From Cupriavidus neocaledonicus (GTDB lineage: Bacteria; Pseudomonadota; Gammaproteobacteria; Burkholderiales; Burkholderiaceae), in NCBI RefSeq assembly GCF_000372525.1, contig NZ_AQUR01000101.1, positions 62,001 through 126,000 on the forward strand: a DNA stretch of 64,000 nt, in the 5' to 3' direction. Positions 31,861-42,318 of this stretch are shown one piece after another (the stretch's first letter is position 1; every line of letters begins with the position of its first letter). A model generated the notes under the pieces. It was given only the letters and a program-made list of their open reading frames with translations. It was not told where the DNA came from and did no database searches. A program made the translations under genes and the position numbers.

Positions 31861-32709
31861 ATGCAGATCGTCAATATTTCCGCTTACAAGTTTGTCTCGC
31901 TGGACGACATCGAGACCCTGCGTCCGGCCATGCGCGAGCGCTGCGAGGCGGCCGGCCTGAAGGGCACGATCCTGCTCGCGCCGGAAGGCATCAACCTGTT
32001 CCTGGCCGGCCCGCGCGCAGCGATCGACGGCTTCATGGCGTGGCTGCATGCCGATGCGCGCTTTGCCGATATCGCGCCCAAGGAAAGCCTGTCGGACCAC
32101 CAGCCCTTCAAGCGCATGCTGGTGCGCGCCAAGAAGGAAATCATCACCATGAAGATGCCGCTGATCCGCCCCGAGGCGGGCCGCGCGCCGTCGGTGCGGC
32201 CGGTGGACCTGAAGCGCTGGCTGGACCAGGGCCACGACGACGAAGGCCGTCCGGTGGTGATGCTCGATACCCGCAATGATTTCGAGGTCGCCGTCGGCAC
32301 CTTCGAGGACGCGATCGAGTACGACATCGCCAAGTTCAGCGAATTTCCCGACGCCGTCGCCGCGCACAAGGCAGACCTGGCAGGCAAGACCGTGGTCTCG
32401 TTCTGCACCGGGGGCATCCGCTGCGAGAAGGCCGCGATCCATATGCAGGAAGTCGGCATCGAGCGCGTCTACCAGCTCGAAGGCGGCATCCTGAAGTACT
32501 TCGAGGAGGTCGGCGGCAGCCACTATCGCGGCGACTGCTTCGTCTTCGACTACCGCACCGCGCTGAACCCCAGCCTGGAACCGGCCGGCCCGAAGCAGTG
32601 CTTTGCCTGCCGCGCCGTGGTCACGCCCGAGCAGCAGCAAAGCCCGCACTATGTGGTCGGCAAGAGCTGCCCGCACTGCATCGGCGGCAAGGACCGGGCC
32701 GCCGCCTGA
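31861..32709 (+). CDS. trhO: tRNA uridine(34) hydroxylase, rhodanese-like (TrhO/YceA)
   Basis: This 282-residue protein has an N-terminal acylphosphatase-like region ([18 protein letters not shown]) and a rhodanese domain with the active-site loop [11 protein letters not shown], nucleophile Cys182. Cysteines near the C-terminus (CFACR, CPHC) look like a metal site. TrhO uses O2 to make 5-hydroxyuridine at the tRNA wobble position. The ATG at 31861 begins the conserved [12 protein letters not shown]. It is convergent with the Nudix gene. Confidence 0.9.
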   Translation: MQIVNISAYKFVSLDDIETLRPAMRERCEAAGLKGTILLAPEGINLFLAGPRAAIDGFMAWLHADARFADIAPKESLSDHQPFKRMLVRAKKEIITMKMPLIRPEAGRAPSVRPVDLKRWLDQGHDDEGRPVVMLDTRNDFEVAVGTFEDAIEYDIAKFSEFPDAVAAHKADLAGKTVVSFCTGGIRCEKAAIHMQEVGIERVYQLEGGILKYFEEVGGSHYRGDCFVFDYRTALNPSLEPAGPKQCFACRAVVTPEQQQSPHYVVGKSCPHCIGGKDRAAA

Positions 32710-32729
32710 GGACTGCCCGCGTACGCGGC

Positions 32730-33410
32730 TCAGGCCGCCAGCAGGTGGTAGAGGTTGCGCAGCATGCCGGCGGTGGCGCCCCAGATAAAGCGCTGGCCGC
32801 CGTTCTCGCGCGGATAGGGCATGGCGTAGAACATGCGTTCGCCGTCGACCCAGCGGAACAGGCGCCGCTCATGGTGCGACGGATCCATCAGGAAAGCCAG
32901 CGGCACTTCGAACACATCGGCCACTTCCGACGCGTCCGGCCGCAGCGTGAAGCCATCGCGCACCAGGCCCACCACCGGGCTCACATGGAAGCCGGTGCCG
33001 GTGATGTAGTCCGGCAGCGCGCCCAGCACCTCGACATAGTCGCGTGCCAGCCCCACTTCTTCTTCCGTCTCGCGCAGCGCGGTATCGATGCGGTTGACGT
33101 CCCACGATTCCTGCCGCCCGCCCGGAAAGCTGATCTGCCCGGCATGCGCGCTGAGATTGGCATTGCGCTGCGTCAGCAGCACCGTCAGGCCATCGCTGCG
33201 CTCGACCAGCGGCACCAGCACCGCGGCATCGCGCAACCCGCGGCTGCGATCGTAGACCCGCGATTCGTCCGTCAGTTCTGGCGCCCACGCCGGCGGGGCC
33301 AGGAAGCGGTGCCGGATAAAGTCGACCTGCAGGCGCGGCGCGCTCAGCGCCCGGTTGCGCAGGTCGGTATCGATGACGGGAAGGGATTCGGGATCGAAGG
33401 CGGGACGCAT
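32730..33410 (-). CDS. Nudix hydrolase, CoA pyrophosphatase (NudL) type
   Basis: This is a 226-residue Nudix protein. The Nudix box reads GGRQESWDVNRIDTALRETEEEVGL, preceded by LLTQRNANLSAHAGQISFPGGR, which is the UPF0035/CoA-diphosphatase signature. Such enzymes cleave CoA or acyl-CoA to 3',5'-ADP and 4'-phosphopantetheine. The ATG at 33410 gives the usual length; an upstream extension of 24 codons is not family-like and reaches toward the terminator of the ribosomal operon. Confidence 0.87.
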   Translation of the reverse strand: MRPAFDPESLPVIDTDLRNRALSAPRLQVDFIRHRFLAPPAWAPELTDESRVYDRSRGLRDAAVLVPLVERSDGLTVLLTQRNANLSAHAGQISFPGGRQESWDVNRIDTALRETEEEVGLARDYVEVLGALPDYITGTGFHVSPVVGLVRDGFTLRPDASEVADVFEVPLAFLMDPSHHERRLFRWVDGERMFYAMPYPRENGGQRFIWGATAGMLRNLYHLLAA

Positions 33411-33484
33411 AACATCGCAAGTATGACAGAAGCGCGCCATCTGGCGCCGCAGCAAAGCGCGGCCCTGGATCCGCGCGACCATGC

Positions 33485-33509
33485 AAAAAGGGCACCCTGG
33501 GGTGCCCTT
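33485..33509 (-). terminator. Terminator of the rpsP-rimM-trmD-rplS operon
   Basis: AGGGCACCC and GGGTGCCCT pair across a 2-base loop (33489-33508). Read on the minus strand the hairpin is followed by a T5 run. Confidence 0.82.
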
Positions 33510-33553
33510 CCTGAGGAAACGCTGGCCGGGTCGCCCCGGCCGGCATGCCCGGC

Positions 33554-33946
33554 TTACTCCGCGGCCTTGGCAGCGGCGGCAGCCTTCGACACCAGCTTTT
33601 CCTTGATACGTGCGGACTTGCCCGAACGCTGGCGCAGGTAGTACAGCTTGGCGCGACGCACGTCGCCGCGGCGCTTCACTTCGATGCCGGCGATCAGCGG
33701 CGAGTACAGCTGGAACGTACGTTCCACGCCTTCACCCGACGAGATCTTGCGCACGATGAAGGACGAGTTCAGGCCGCGGTTGCGCTTGGCAATCACGACG
33801 CCTTCGTAGGCCTGCACGCGCTTGCGGTTACCTTCGACCACATTGACGCTGACGACGACGGTGTCGCCGGGCGCGAATGCGGGGATGGTCTTGTTCGCGG
33901 TCAGGCGCGCGATCTCTTCCTTCTCGATCTGTTCGATGAGGTTCAT
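33554..33946 (-). CDS. rplS: 50S ribosomal protein L19
   Basis: L19 sits at the 30S-50S interface. The 130 residues contain the family body [40 protein letters not shown] and [17 protein letters not shown], with a short alanine-rich tail ([10 protein letters not shown]). The ATG at 33946 has GGAGAAG just upstream. It is the last gene of the operon; 74 bases separate it from trmD. Confidence 0.97.
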   Translation of the reverse strand: MNLIEQIEKEEIARLTANKTIPAFAPGDTVVVSVNVVEGNRKRVQAYEGVVIAKRNRGLNSSFIVRKISSGEGVERTFQLYSPLIAGIEVKRRGDVRRAKLYYLRQRSGKSARIKEKLVSKAAAAAKAAE

Positions 33947-34020
33947 CGTTTCTTCTCCGTAACCATCGTGCCGGCGTTGTATGCCCCAGGATTTCCCGGG
34001 CCCCGGCAGAGGATGGGGTT

Positions 34021-34803
34021 TTACCTGGCGGGAGTTTCCCCCCACCCTTCCTTCGCCGCCCATTCCGACAGGAACTTCTCGTCGGCGCGGGTCAGCAAAC
34101 CTTGTTCGCGGGCCGCCTCGATCAGGTCGGGACGCTTGCGCGCGGTATTGGCTAGCGCCTGCTGGCGCCGCCATTTTTCAATCTCGGCATGATGGCCACC
34201 GAGCAGGATGTCGGGGACCCGCACGCCTTCGTATTCTTCCGGCCGGGTGTAGTGCGGGCAATCCAGCAGGCCGTTGACGAAGCTGTCCTGCACCGCCGAC
34301 TGCGCATCGCCCAGCACGCCGGGCAGGTGGCGCACCACCGCATCGATCAGCGCCATCGCCGGCAGTTCGCCGCCCGACAGCACGAAATCGCCGAGGCTGA
34401 TTTCCTCGTCCACGCGGCGGTCGATCAGCCGCTGGTCGATCGCCTCGTACCTGCCGCACAACAACACCAGGCCCGGCCGCTGCGCCAGCTCCATGACCTT
34501 GGCATGCGTCAGCGTCTTGCCCTGCGGCGACATCAGCACCACATGCGGCTTCGCCACGCCGGCTTGCGCCTGCGCCGCCACCGCGGCATCGATTGCGTCG
34601 TCCAGCGGCTTGGCCAGCATCACCATGCCGGGACCGCCGCCATAGGGCCGGTCATCGATGGTGCGATAGTTGTCGACGGTGAAATCGCGCGGATTCCAGC
34701 TGCGCAACACATACCGCTGCTGCTTGGCCGCCCGGCTGGTAATGCCCCAGTCGGTCAGCGCGCGAAACATGTCGGGAAACAGCGTGATCACGTCGAACTG
34801 CAT
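34021..34803 (-). CDS. trmD: tRNA (guanine37-N1)-methyltransferase
   Basis: TrmD is a SPOUT-class SAM-dependent enzyme that makes m1G37 and prevents +1 frameshifting. The 260 residues match the family. The N-terminus [13 protein letters not shown], the substrate loop [13 protein letters not shown], the SAM-binding knot [12 protein letters not shown] and [19 protein letters not shown] are all present. It is third in the rpsP-rimM-trmD-rplS operon. Confidence 0.97.
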   Translation of the reverse strand: MQFDVITLFPDMFRALTDWGITSRAAKQQRYVLRSWNPRDFTVDNYRTIDDRPYGGGPGMVMLAKPLDDAIDAAVAAQAQAGVAKPHVVLMSPQGKTLTHAKVMELAQRPGLVLLCGRYEAIDQRLIDRRVDEEISLGDFVLSGGELPAMALIDAVVRHLPGVLGDAQSAVQDSFVNGLLDCPHYTRPEEYEGVRVPDILLGGHHAEIEKWRRQQALANTARKRPDLIEAAREQGLLTRADEKFLSEWAAKEGWGETPAR

Positions 34804-34855
34804 CCGCTCTCTCCCTTCCTATGCCGCACTTGACCCGCACCTGCGCGGGCACTGC

Positions 34856-35545
34856 TCAGTAATCGAGCCCCCAGTCCACCACGATGCGCTTGCCCGCGGT
34901 ATCCACCGTGCGCAGGAACGCGTCGACAAATGGAATCAGCCGTTCGCCGGCCTTGCCGTCGGGCTGCACGAAGGCAACCTGCAGGATCTGGTGGGCACCG
35001 TTGTCGATCAGCCCGGATACCTCGCCCAGCAACTCGCCTTGCTCGTTGCTGACGCTGCAGCCGATCAGGTCGACCCAGTAGAACTCATCTTCTTCCGGCG
35101 CCGGAAAATCCGCGCGCCGGATCCACACGCGGCGGCCACGCAGCGCTTCCGCAAGATTGCGGTCGGCCACGCCGGCAGCCTGCGCCACCACGGTGCCGCT
35201 GTGCTCACGCGACTGCGCGATCTTCACGCAGACGGGCTCGGCTCGAGCCCCCTCGGCCGCCTGGGCCGCCACCAGCCCCGCCTGCGGCGGGCTCAGCAGC
35301 CACCAGCGGCGGGCATGCAGCAGCGCCGATGCATCGTCGGCATGCGGCTGGACCTTGATCCAGCCACGGATGCCATAGGCGGCGCTGACATAGCCGACCT
35401 CCACCAGGTCCTCCGGCAGGGGCTCGGCATGCAGCAGCGCCGCGGGCAGCCTGAGCGCCTTGGCGGGCTCGCCCTGCGGCCGGTTCACGGACCGGTTCAG
35501 CGGCAGCCTTGTCGGCCGCCCGGCGTCCTGCTTTCGCTCGGTCAC
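34856..35545 (-). CDS. rimM: 16S rRNA processing protein RimM
   Basis: RimM assists 30S head assembly through S19. It has 229 residues. The barrel domain starts only near residue 47 ([22 protein letters not shown]), so there is a basic, probably disordered N-terminal extension. The PRC-like barrel follows ([34 protein letters not shown]). Translation must start at the GTG at 35545 or at an internal non-ATG codon, since no ATG precedes the conserved part. It is second in its operon. Confidence 0.94.
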   Translation of the reverse strand: MTERKQDAGRPTRLPLNRSVNRPQGEPAKALRLPAALLHAEPLPEDLVEVGYVSAAYGIRGWIKVQPHADDASALLHARRWWLLSPPQAGLVAAQAAEGARAEPVCVKIAQSREHSGTVVAQAAGVADRNLAEALRGRRVWIRRADFPAPEEDEFYWVDLIGCSVSNEQGELLGEVSGLIDNGAHQILQVAFVQPDGKAGERLIPFVDAFLRTVDTAGKRIVVDWGLDY

Positions 35546-35609
35546 GGGTGCGCGTGGTCCAATGCAAACGCGCCCCGCCGGCTACGGCAGGGCGCGTTGC
35601 AAACGGCAA

Positions 35610-35861
35610 TCAGGCAGCAGCCTTGGCGCCTTGCTTGACCAGGCGGGCAACGGTCGGCGACAGCTGGGCGCCGACGCCTTGCCAGTAGGCCAGGCGGTCT
35701 TGCGACAGGCGCAGGCCTTCTTCACCTTCGGCTGCCAGCGGGTTGTAGAAACCAACGCGCTCAATGAAACGACCATCGCGACGGTTGCGCGAGTCGGTGG
35801 CGACGATGTTGAAGAACGGGCGCTTCTTGCTGCCGCCGCGAGCCAGACGGATAACGACCAT
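35610..35861 (-). CDS. rpsP: 30S ribosomal protein S16
   Basis: S16 is an early-assembly 30S protein. The 83 residues include the invariant [41 protein letters not shown]. It is the first gene of the rpsP-rimM-trmD-rplS operon. The promoter should lie in 35862-36013, shared with the divergent sugar-dehydrogenase homologue. Confidence 0.98.
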   Translation of the reverse strand: MVVIRLARGGSKKRPFFNIVATDSRNRRDGRFIERVGFYNPLAAEGEEGLRLSQDRLAYWQGVGAQLSPTVARLVKQGAKAAA

Positions 35862-36013
35862 GGAATGATTCCTCAGAAAACGGGGTGTTCAAGGGCGTTC
35901 GAACACGAAACGCAAGAGTATAGCCCAATTCCCAAGGCCAAACAAACACTTAGGCGATTGACGCGTGAACGCGGCGCAGGCATCGTGGCAAAAACCGCGA
36001 CAGGAGGCCACGC

Positions 36014-37138
<1,125 letters not shown>

Positions 37139-37291
37139 ATCCGGCGGAAACCCGCGCCCGGCGCGGCTTTGTGCGGAAGAAACAATCCGTTACACCGGTA
37201 ACGGGATTGGCATAGGCGCCCCGATGCCCCATGCGTACCATGAACCCATCTTCCAACAGCAACACAGCGCGACAGGACCCTGGGAATCCGC

Positions 37292-37687
37292 ATGCTCACC
37301 CGCTCCCTCCTGCGCGACCTGGTGGCTGGCATCCTGGTGGCCTCGGGCCTGGTCGGCGCGGTAGCCACCAGCCATGCCCAGGTCGCGTTCTGGCAACAAG
37401 TCCGTTCCGACGGCCGGCCCGGCCGGGTCCAGGCCGGCGATGGCTGGCAAATGGCCAGCGTGCGCGCCGAAAGCCGTGAACACGTGCAGGCCCAGATCGA
37501 CCGCATGGAGGCGCGCGCCCGCGCCGACGACCGCCTCAGCGGCCGCCGCGCCGCGCTCGCCGGCGCCCGCGACGACAACCGCGGCCGCGGCCAGGAACGC
37601 AATCCCGCCAATGACGCCCGCAACGAGCCGCGCCAGGGCCAGGTCGGTCCCGGCTGGCAGGCGCGCGGCCGCGACAACGGTCGCTGA
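37292..37687 (+). CDS. Small exported Arg/Asp-rich protein, function unknown
   Basis: This is a 131-residue protein with a signal peptide (LVAGILVASGLVGAVATSHA before QVAFW). The mature part is highly charged and polar, with many Arg, Asp, Gln and Asn residues and GRxx repeats, and is probably unstructured. It lies between the sugar-dehydrogenase homologue and a run of other small genes. An inverted repeat CCGTTAC-ACCG-GTAACGG precedes it at 37187-37204. No family was recognised. Confidence 0.6.
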   Translation: MLTRSLLRDLVAGILVASGLVGAVATSHAQVAFWQQVRSDGRPGRVQAGDGWQMASVRAESREHVQAQIDRMEARARADDRLSGRRAALAGARDDNRGRGQERNPANDARNEPRQGQVGPGWQARGRDNGR

Positions 37688-37973
37688 CCGGGGCCGGCGC
37701 CCGCAGCCGGCGCCGTTGCCTTGGCGCTGAATACCACGCGCCGTCCCTCGCTGCGGAACTCCGCCCCCGCCCTGCCTGTCTCTACTTAAGTGTGTGCCCC
37801 GATTCCGGGCGCGCGCACAGGCTGCCGCCCGGCGCTGTCCGGGGCTCACAGCGTGCCGTCATGTGCGGACGGCAATCGAACTGACCTGCCTCTGCCCGAC
37901 ACCTCCTGCCGGGACCCGACCAAGACGGCCCGGGCGCAGCCTCCAGAATGACAATAATTCTGTGAGGTTTGTC

Positions 37974-38132
37974 ATGTCACCCCTGCTTAGCGACCTGGCC
38001 GAACACGCGGGCCAGCTCTCGCTGTCCATTCTGTTCATGGGCATCCTGACTTTGGTGCTCTACAGCGAAACCCATATCAGCGAGCACGCCTCGGCCCTTA
38101 TCCGCGGCCTGATCGCCGGCGGCTGGCATTAG
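37974..38132 (+). CDS. Small single-span membrane protein, function unknown
   Basis: This is a 52-residue frame (MSPLLSDLAEHAGQ, then the hydrophobic stretch LSLSILFMGILTLVLYS, then a His/Glu/Ala-rich amphipathic tail ending GGWH). GAGG is placed 7-10 bases before the ATG. The composition is protein-like and unlike the surrounding noncoding DNA. No homologue is recalled, so it is a candidate small gene. Confidence 0.5.
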   Translation: MSPLLSDLAEHAGQLSLSILFMGILTLVLYSETHISEHASALIRGLIAGGWH

Positions 38133-38275
38133 CGCCGCTGGCGCCTTTTGACGCACTTCCCTTCCTTGCGCTGACTGCCGGCGTACAATGTGGGCCGGCC
38201 GGTACCCCTTGTGCCGCCACTCCCGTGCCGGCGCACGCCGGCCTGCACCCCAGGCCTGAAACCTTCTTTCCGACC

Positions 38276-38767
38276 ATGCCCGCAGCCACGCCAGCCCGCC
38301 ACGCCTCTCCGCTCGCCGCACCGTCCGCGCGCGGCAAATCGAAGCTGCTGACGGTTGCGCTGGCGTTCCTGTTCGGCAGCCTGGGCGCGCACCGCTTCTA
38401 CCTGGGCGGACTGCGGGACCTGTATGGCTGGGCGCACCTCCTGGCGCTGCTGGCGGGCGCCATTGGCGTGGCCTCGATGGCCACCGAGGCGGGCAACCCG
38501 GCACTGAACTGGACCTTTGCCGTGGCCGGCGGCGTCTCTGTCATCAGTGCCTTCCTGGCGGCGATCGTCTACGGACTGCGCCCGGACGACAAATGGGATG
38601 CCCGCTTCAACCCGCACGGCCAGCCCACGCGCTCGGGCTGGCCGGTGGTGATCCTGGTGATCCTGTCGTTGCTGATCGGTACCGGGCTGCTGATGGCGGG
38701 GCTGGCGATCAGCTTCCAGACCTTCTTCGAATCGCAGGTCGAGGCCGCACGCGAACTGTCGCAGTAG
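38276..38767 (+). CDS. TM2-domain membrane protein
   Basis: This is a 163-residue protein with about four hydrophobic segments. The TM2 signature is LLTVALAFLFGSLGAHRFYLGGLRDLYGWAHLL, residues 24-57, containing G-x-x-G-x-H-R-F-Y-L-G. A second helix pair follows the loop DDKWDARFNPHGQPTRSGWP. TM2 proteins are widespread and of unknown function. TACAAT at 38184-38189 is a possible -10. Confidence 0.8.
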   Translation: MPAATPARHASPLAAPSARGKSKLLTVALAFLFGSLGAHRFYLGGLRDLYGWAHLLALLAGAIGVASMATEAGNPALNWTFAVAGGVSVISAFLAAIVYGLRPDDKWDARFNPHGQPTRSGWPVVILVILSLLIGTGLLMAGLAISFQTFFESQVEAARELSQ

Positions 38768-38933
38768 GCGCCTGCGCTCTGCTCCCCTGGCGCATCGTTT
38801 GAGCGCGGTCAATACGGCCGCAATCGCCGGTTTCCCTTTCGCCCAATTCGCCCATACTGGTAGAGCCGTCCTATCCTGGCGGCGCGACGCGCGGCGCGGG
38901 CACGCCCGGCAGCGCAAAGGAGCAAGAATCGAC

Positions 38934-39173
38934 ATGCCAAGCTATGAGGAAGGACGCCTGGCGGCAATCGCCGTCAGGCTGGCGCTGTCCTCGGGACTGC
39001 CGCCATCGAGCGCCAAGGCCGCGCTGGAACTCGCCAGCAGCATGATCGGCGATCAGCTGGCCACGGCAGCCGCCCTGAAGGCTCAGAACAGCGAACCCTG
39101 CGGATCGTCCTTGCCGCTGGGAGCCGCCGCCGGCCGGCGGAAACGCGAAGTATCCAGTTCAAATCGGTTGTAG
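38934..39173 (+). CDS. Small protein of unknown function overlapping the radical SAM gene end
   Basis: This is a 79-residue frame opened by an ATG with AAAGGAGC about 10 bases upstream, a strong ribosome-binding site. The first 55 residues (MPSYEEGRLAAIAVRLALSS, then helix-forming residues) look protein-like. The last 30 overlap the 3' end of the convergent radical SAM gene by 91 bases and look like arbitrary basic sequence. Real expression is plausible but unproven. Confidence 0.45.
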   Translation: MPSYEEGRLAAIAVRLALSSGLPPSSAKAALELASSMIGDQLATAAALKAQNSEPCGSSLPLGAAAGRRKREVSSSNRL

Positions 39174-40312
39174 CGGAAGCCGAGTCGTTCGGCGGCCTTG
39201 TAGAAGCGCTGGCGCAGCAAGTCCGCCCACACGCCGGTCCCGCGCATGCGCGTGGCAAAGCTCGCATCGTAGGCCTTGCCTTCGCGCATGTCCCGCACGC
39301 GGTTCATGACGCGTTCGGCCCGCTCGGGGAAGTGCGCCTGCAGCCATTCCTCGAACAGCGGCCGCACCTCCCACGGCAATCGCAGCACGATGTAGTTCGC
39401 ATAGACGGCGCCCGCCTCGCGCGCCGCTTCCAGCACGCGCTCCAGGTCGGGTTCGGTGATGAAAGGGATCACCGGGGCGATGCTGACCCCGACCGGGATG
39501 CCGGCGTCGGTCAGCGTGCGGATGGTGCGCAGCCGGCGCGACGGCGTCGCCGCGCGCGGCTCCAGCGTGCGTGCGATGCCGGCGTCGAGCGTGGTGATGG
39601 TGAGCGCCGCCACCGCCAGCCGCTTGGCCGCCATCGGCGCGAGCAGGTCGATATCGCGCTCGATCAGCGACGACTTGGTGATCAGCGCCACCGGGTGGTC
39701 GCATTCATGCAGCACTTCCAGCAGGCTGCGCGTAATGCGCTGTTCACGCTCGATCGGCTGGTAAGCGTCGGTGTTGACGCCCAGCGCGATGGTCTCGCAG
39801 CGGTATGACGGCCGCGCCAGCGCTTCGCGCAGGCGCTCGGCGGCATTGGTCTTGGCAAAGAGCCGGGTTTCGAAGTCCAGCCCCGGCGACAGGTCCAGGT
39901 AGGCGTGTGTCGGCCGGGCGAAGCAATAGATGCAGCCATGCTCGCAGCCGCGGTAGGGATTGAGCGAAACATCGAACGGCACGTCCGGCGAGGCATTGCG
40001 GGTCAGCACGGCGCGGGCGCGCTCGAGATGGACTTCGGTGCGCAGCGGTGGCAGCGGCGCGTCGTCGGCGCCGGCGATGGCTTCTGGCGCCGCAGCGGTG
40101 TCTTCCGGCACGGGGCCCCAGCCATCGTCGAACGCCTCGCGCTGGTCGCGCTCGAAGCGCCCCTGCAGGTTGCTGACGGCGCCGCGGCCCTTGCGCGCCA
40201 CGGGCGGCCGCGCGCCGGCCTGCGCCGCCTGCGCATCCGGGTCGGGCTCTCGCCGCGTCGCGCTGGCGAGAGGTCTGGCGGGGGATTTGGGTTTAGGCGG
40301 GGGGCGCTCCAT
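39083..40312 (-). CDS. PA0069-family radical SAM protein (SplB-like)
   Basis: This is a 409-residue protein whose SAM-cluster motif is CEHGCIYC, with Cys123, Cys127 and Cys130, in the context FDVSLNPYRGCEHGCIYCFARPTHAYLDLSPGLDFET. The spacing and context match the PA0069/SplB-like group, which is related to spore photoproduct lyase but has no established substrate. The first 90 residues are a proline-rich, low-complexity extension. The ATG at 40312 comes 11 bases after the Lrp-type gene stop, so the two may be co-transcribed. Confidence 0.87.
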   Translation of the reverse strand: MERPPPKPKSPARPLASATRREPDPDAQAAQAGARPPVARKGRGAVSNLQGRFERDQREAFDDGWGPVPEDTAAAPEAIAGADDAPLPPLRTEVHLERARAVLTRNASPDVPFDVSLNPYRGCEHGCIYCFARPTHAYLDLSPGLDFETRLFAKTNAAERLREALARPSYRCETIALGVNTDAYQPIEREQRITRSLLEVLHECDHPVALITKSSLIERDIDLLAPMAAKRLAVAALTITTLDAGIARTLEPRAATPSRRLRTIRTLTDAGIPVGVSIAPVIPFITEPDLERVLEAAREAGAVYANYIVLRLPWEVRPLFEEWLQAHFPERAERVMNRVRDMREGKAYDASFATRMRGTGVWADLLRQRFYKAAERLGFRYNRFELDTSRFRRPAAAPSGKDDPQGSLF

Positions 40313-40323
40313 GCTGGCCTTCG

Positions 40324-40827
40324 TCACGCGGCCTGGCTCTTCTCCTCTACCGAGATGGCCAGTGTCTCCTTGATCTCTTCCATCACCACATAGCTCTTCG
40401 ACTGCGCGGCGCCCGGCAGCTGCAGCAGGATGTCGCCCAGCAGCCGGCGGTATTCGCCGATCTCGCGGATGCGCGCCTTGATCAGGTAGTCGAAATCGCC
40501 TGAAACCAGGTGGCATTCCAGCACTTCCGGAATGCGCAGCACTTCGCGGCGGAACTGCTCGAACATATTGCCCGACTTGTTGCCCAGCGAGATCTCGACG
40601 AATACCAGTAGTGCGCTGCCCAGCAGTGCCGGGTTGAGCCGCGCGTAGTAGCCCATGATGACACCATCGCGCTCCAGGCGCTTGACGCGCTCGATGCACG
40701 GCGTAATGGTCAGCCCGACCGCCTCGGCCAGGTCTTTCATCGACATCCTGCCGTCGCTCTGCAGCGCGGTCAGGATCCTGCGGTCGAGCCGGTCGAGCGT
40801 GCGCTGGGGCTGGCGACTCGTTCTCAT
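40324..40827 (-). CDS. Lrp/AsnC-family regulator (DadR-like)
   Basis: This is a 167-residue regulator with an N-terminal winged helix-turn-helix (LDRRILTALQSDGRMSMKDLAEAVGLTITPCIERVKRLERDG) and a C-terminal RAM domain that usually binds amino acids (PEVLECHLVSGDFDYLIKARI). Divergence from dadA makes it a likely activator of D-amino-acid catabolism in response to alanine, as for Pseudomonas DadR; that is inference. A perfect inverted repeat in the shared gap (40884-40906) is its probable target. Confidence 0.88.
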   Translation of the reverse strand: MRTSRQPQRTLDRLDRRILTALQSDGRMSMKDLAEAVGLTITPCIERVKRLERDGVIMGYYARLNPALLGSALLVFVEISLGNKSGNMFEQFRREVLRIPEVLECHLVSGDFDYLIKARIREIGEYRRLLGDILLQLPGAAQSKSYVVMEEIKETLAISVEEKSQAA

Positions 40828-40883
40828 GAGTTTTTCCTGTTTTCCTGAGAAATTCGGTAACTATGACTGGAATGCATTCAATA

Positions 40884-40906
40884 GTATAGAGACAAATCCT
40901 CTATAC
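40884..40906. promoter_or_regulatory. Inverted repeat in the Lrp-type gene / dadA divergent gap
   Basis: GTATAGAG and CTCTATAC are perfect 8-bp inverted arms with a 7-base A/T-rich spacer, 30 bases before the dadA ATG. Lrp-type regulators often bind such AT-rich dyads. The arms also look like -10 sequences, so the site could overlap the dadA promoter. Confidence 0.55.
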
Positions 40907-40935
40907 CGTAGTCATCGCAGTTGGAGTCCCCCGAA

Positions 40936-42240
40936 ATGCGCGTTCTCGTACTTGGCAGCGGCGTGATTGGCGTCACCAGTGCGTGGTACCTGGCCAAGGC
41001 CGGTCATGAAGTGACCGTGGTAGACCGCGAGGCCGGCCCCGCGCTCGGCACCAGCTTTGCCAATGCGGGTCAGATCTCGCCCGGCTACGCGTCGCCGTGG
41101 GCGGCGCCCGGCGTGCCGCTCAAGGCAATCAAGTGGATGTTCCAGGAACACGCGCCGCTCAGCATCCGTCCCGACGGCACGCTGTTCCAGCTGCAATGGA
41201 TCTGGCAGATGCTGCTGAACTGCAGCGCCGGCCGCTATGCCGTCAACAAGGAGCGCATGGTGCGGCTGGCCGAGTACAGCCGCGACTGCATCCGCGCGCT
41301 GCGCGCGGAAACCGGCATTGCCTATGAAGGCCGCCAGCAAGGCACGCTGCAGGTGTTCCGCACCGACCAGCAGCTGCATGGCGCGGCCAAGGACATCGCG
41401 GTGCTGGAACAGGCCGGGGTTCCCTACCAGTTGCTTTCGCGCGAAGAACTCGCCGCGAGCGAACCGGCGCTGGCCGCCGTCCGCCACAAGCTGGCCGGCG
41501 GCCTGCGCCTTCCCAATGACGAAACCGGCGATTGCGCGCTGTTCACGCAGCGCCTGGCCAACATGGCCGGCACGCTCGGCGTCCGCTTCCTGTACAACCG
41601 CTCGATCGACGGCCTGATGAGCCAGGGCGACGCCGTGACCGGCGCCGTGGTCGATGGCGAGCCGATGGCGGCGGACCTGGTGGTGGTGGCGCTGGGCAGC
41701 TGGTCGACGCAACTGGTCAAACCCTTCCTGCGCGGCATGTCCAACCTGCCGGTATATCCGCTGAAGGGCTTCTCGATCACCGTGCCGCTCAGCGATGCCT
41801 CGCGCGGCCCGGTCTCGACGGTGCTGGACGAGACCTACAAGGTCGCCCTGACCCGTTTCGACGACCGCATCCGCGTCGGCGGCATGGCGCAGATCGTCGG
41901 CTATGACCGCACCCTGGACCCGGCCAAGCGCCGCACGCTCGAGCATGTGGTGACGGACCTGTTCCCCGGCGCCGGCGATGTCAGCCAGGCCACCTTCTGG
42001 ACCGGCCTGCGCCCCATGACCCCGGACGGCACGCCCATCGTCGGCCCGACCCAGGTGCGCGGCCTGTGGCTGAACACCGGCCACGGCACGCTCGGCTGGA
42101 CCATGGCCTGCGGCTCGGGCAAGCTGCTGTCGGACCTGGTGTCGGGCAAGTCCCCGGCGATCCGCGCCGACGACCTGTCGGTCAGCCGCTACCTGAAGCC
42201 GGCGCGCCATCACCTGGCGCCGCGCCCGGCGGCCGCCTGA
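40936..42240 (+). CDS. dadA: D-amino acid dehydrogenase small subunit
   Basis: DadA is a membrane-associated flavoprotein that oxidatively deaminates D-amino acids, chiefly D-alanine, and feeds electrons to the respiratory chain. It has 434 residues. The FAD Rossmann motif [30 protein letters not shown] is at the N-terminus, followed by the family signature [21 protein letters not shown] and the C-terminal [15 protein letters not shown] and [16 protein letters not shown]. The ATG at 40936 follows the family start. Alanine racemase (dadX) is not adjacent. Confidence 0.95.
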   Translation: MRVLVLGSGVIGVTSAWYLAKAGHEVTVVDREAGPALGTSFANAGQISPGYASPWAAPGVPLKAIKWMFQEHAPLSIRPDGTLFQLQWIWQMLLNCSAGRYAVNKERMVRLAEYSRDCIRALRAETGIAYEGRQQGTLQVFRTDQQLHGAAKDIAVLEQAGVPYQLLSREELAASEPALAAVRHKLAGGLRLPNDETGDCALFTQRLANMAGTLGVRFLYNRSIDGLMSQGDAVTGAVVDGEPMAADLVVVALGSWSTQLVKPFLRGMSNLPVYPLKGFSITVPLSDASRGPVSTVLDETYKVALTRFDDRIRVGGMAQIVGYDRTLDPAKRRTLEHVVTDLFPGAGDVSQATFWTGLRPMTPDGTPIVGPTQVRGLWLNTGHGTLGWTMACGSGKLLSDLVSGKSPAIRADDLSVSRYLKPARHHLAPRPAAA

Positions 42241-42262
42241 TACAGGGCCGGCTTCCGCGAGC

Positions 42263-42294
42263 AAAAAAGGGCGACCTTGCAGGTCGCCCTTTTT
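42263..42294. terminator. Bidirectional terminator after dadA
   Basis: AGGGCGACCT (42268-42277), loop TGC, AGGTCGCCCT (42281-42290), flanked by an A-run and a T-run. It can end both dadA and the convergent acyl-CoA dehydrogenase transcript. Confidence 0.88.
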
Positions 42295-42318
42295 CTATCC
42301 GCGCGCCGCGCGCAACGC

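Noticed and set aside
37187-37204. Terminator after the sugar-dehydrogenase homologue
   Set aside because: The inverted repeat CCGTTAC/GTAACGG has no T-run on either side; it is mentioned only as a dyad.
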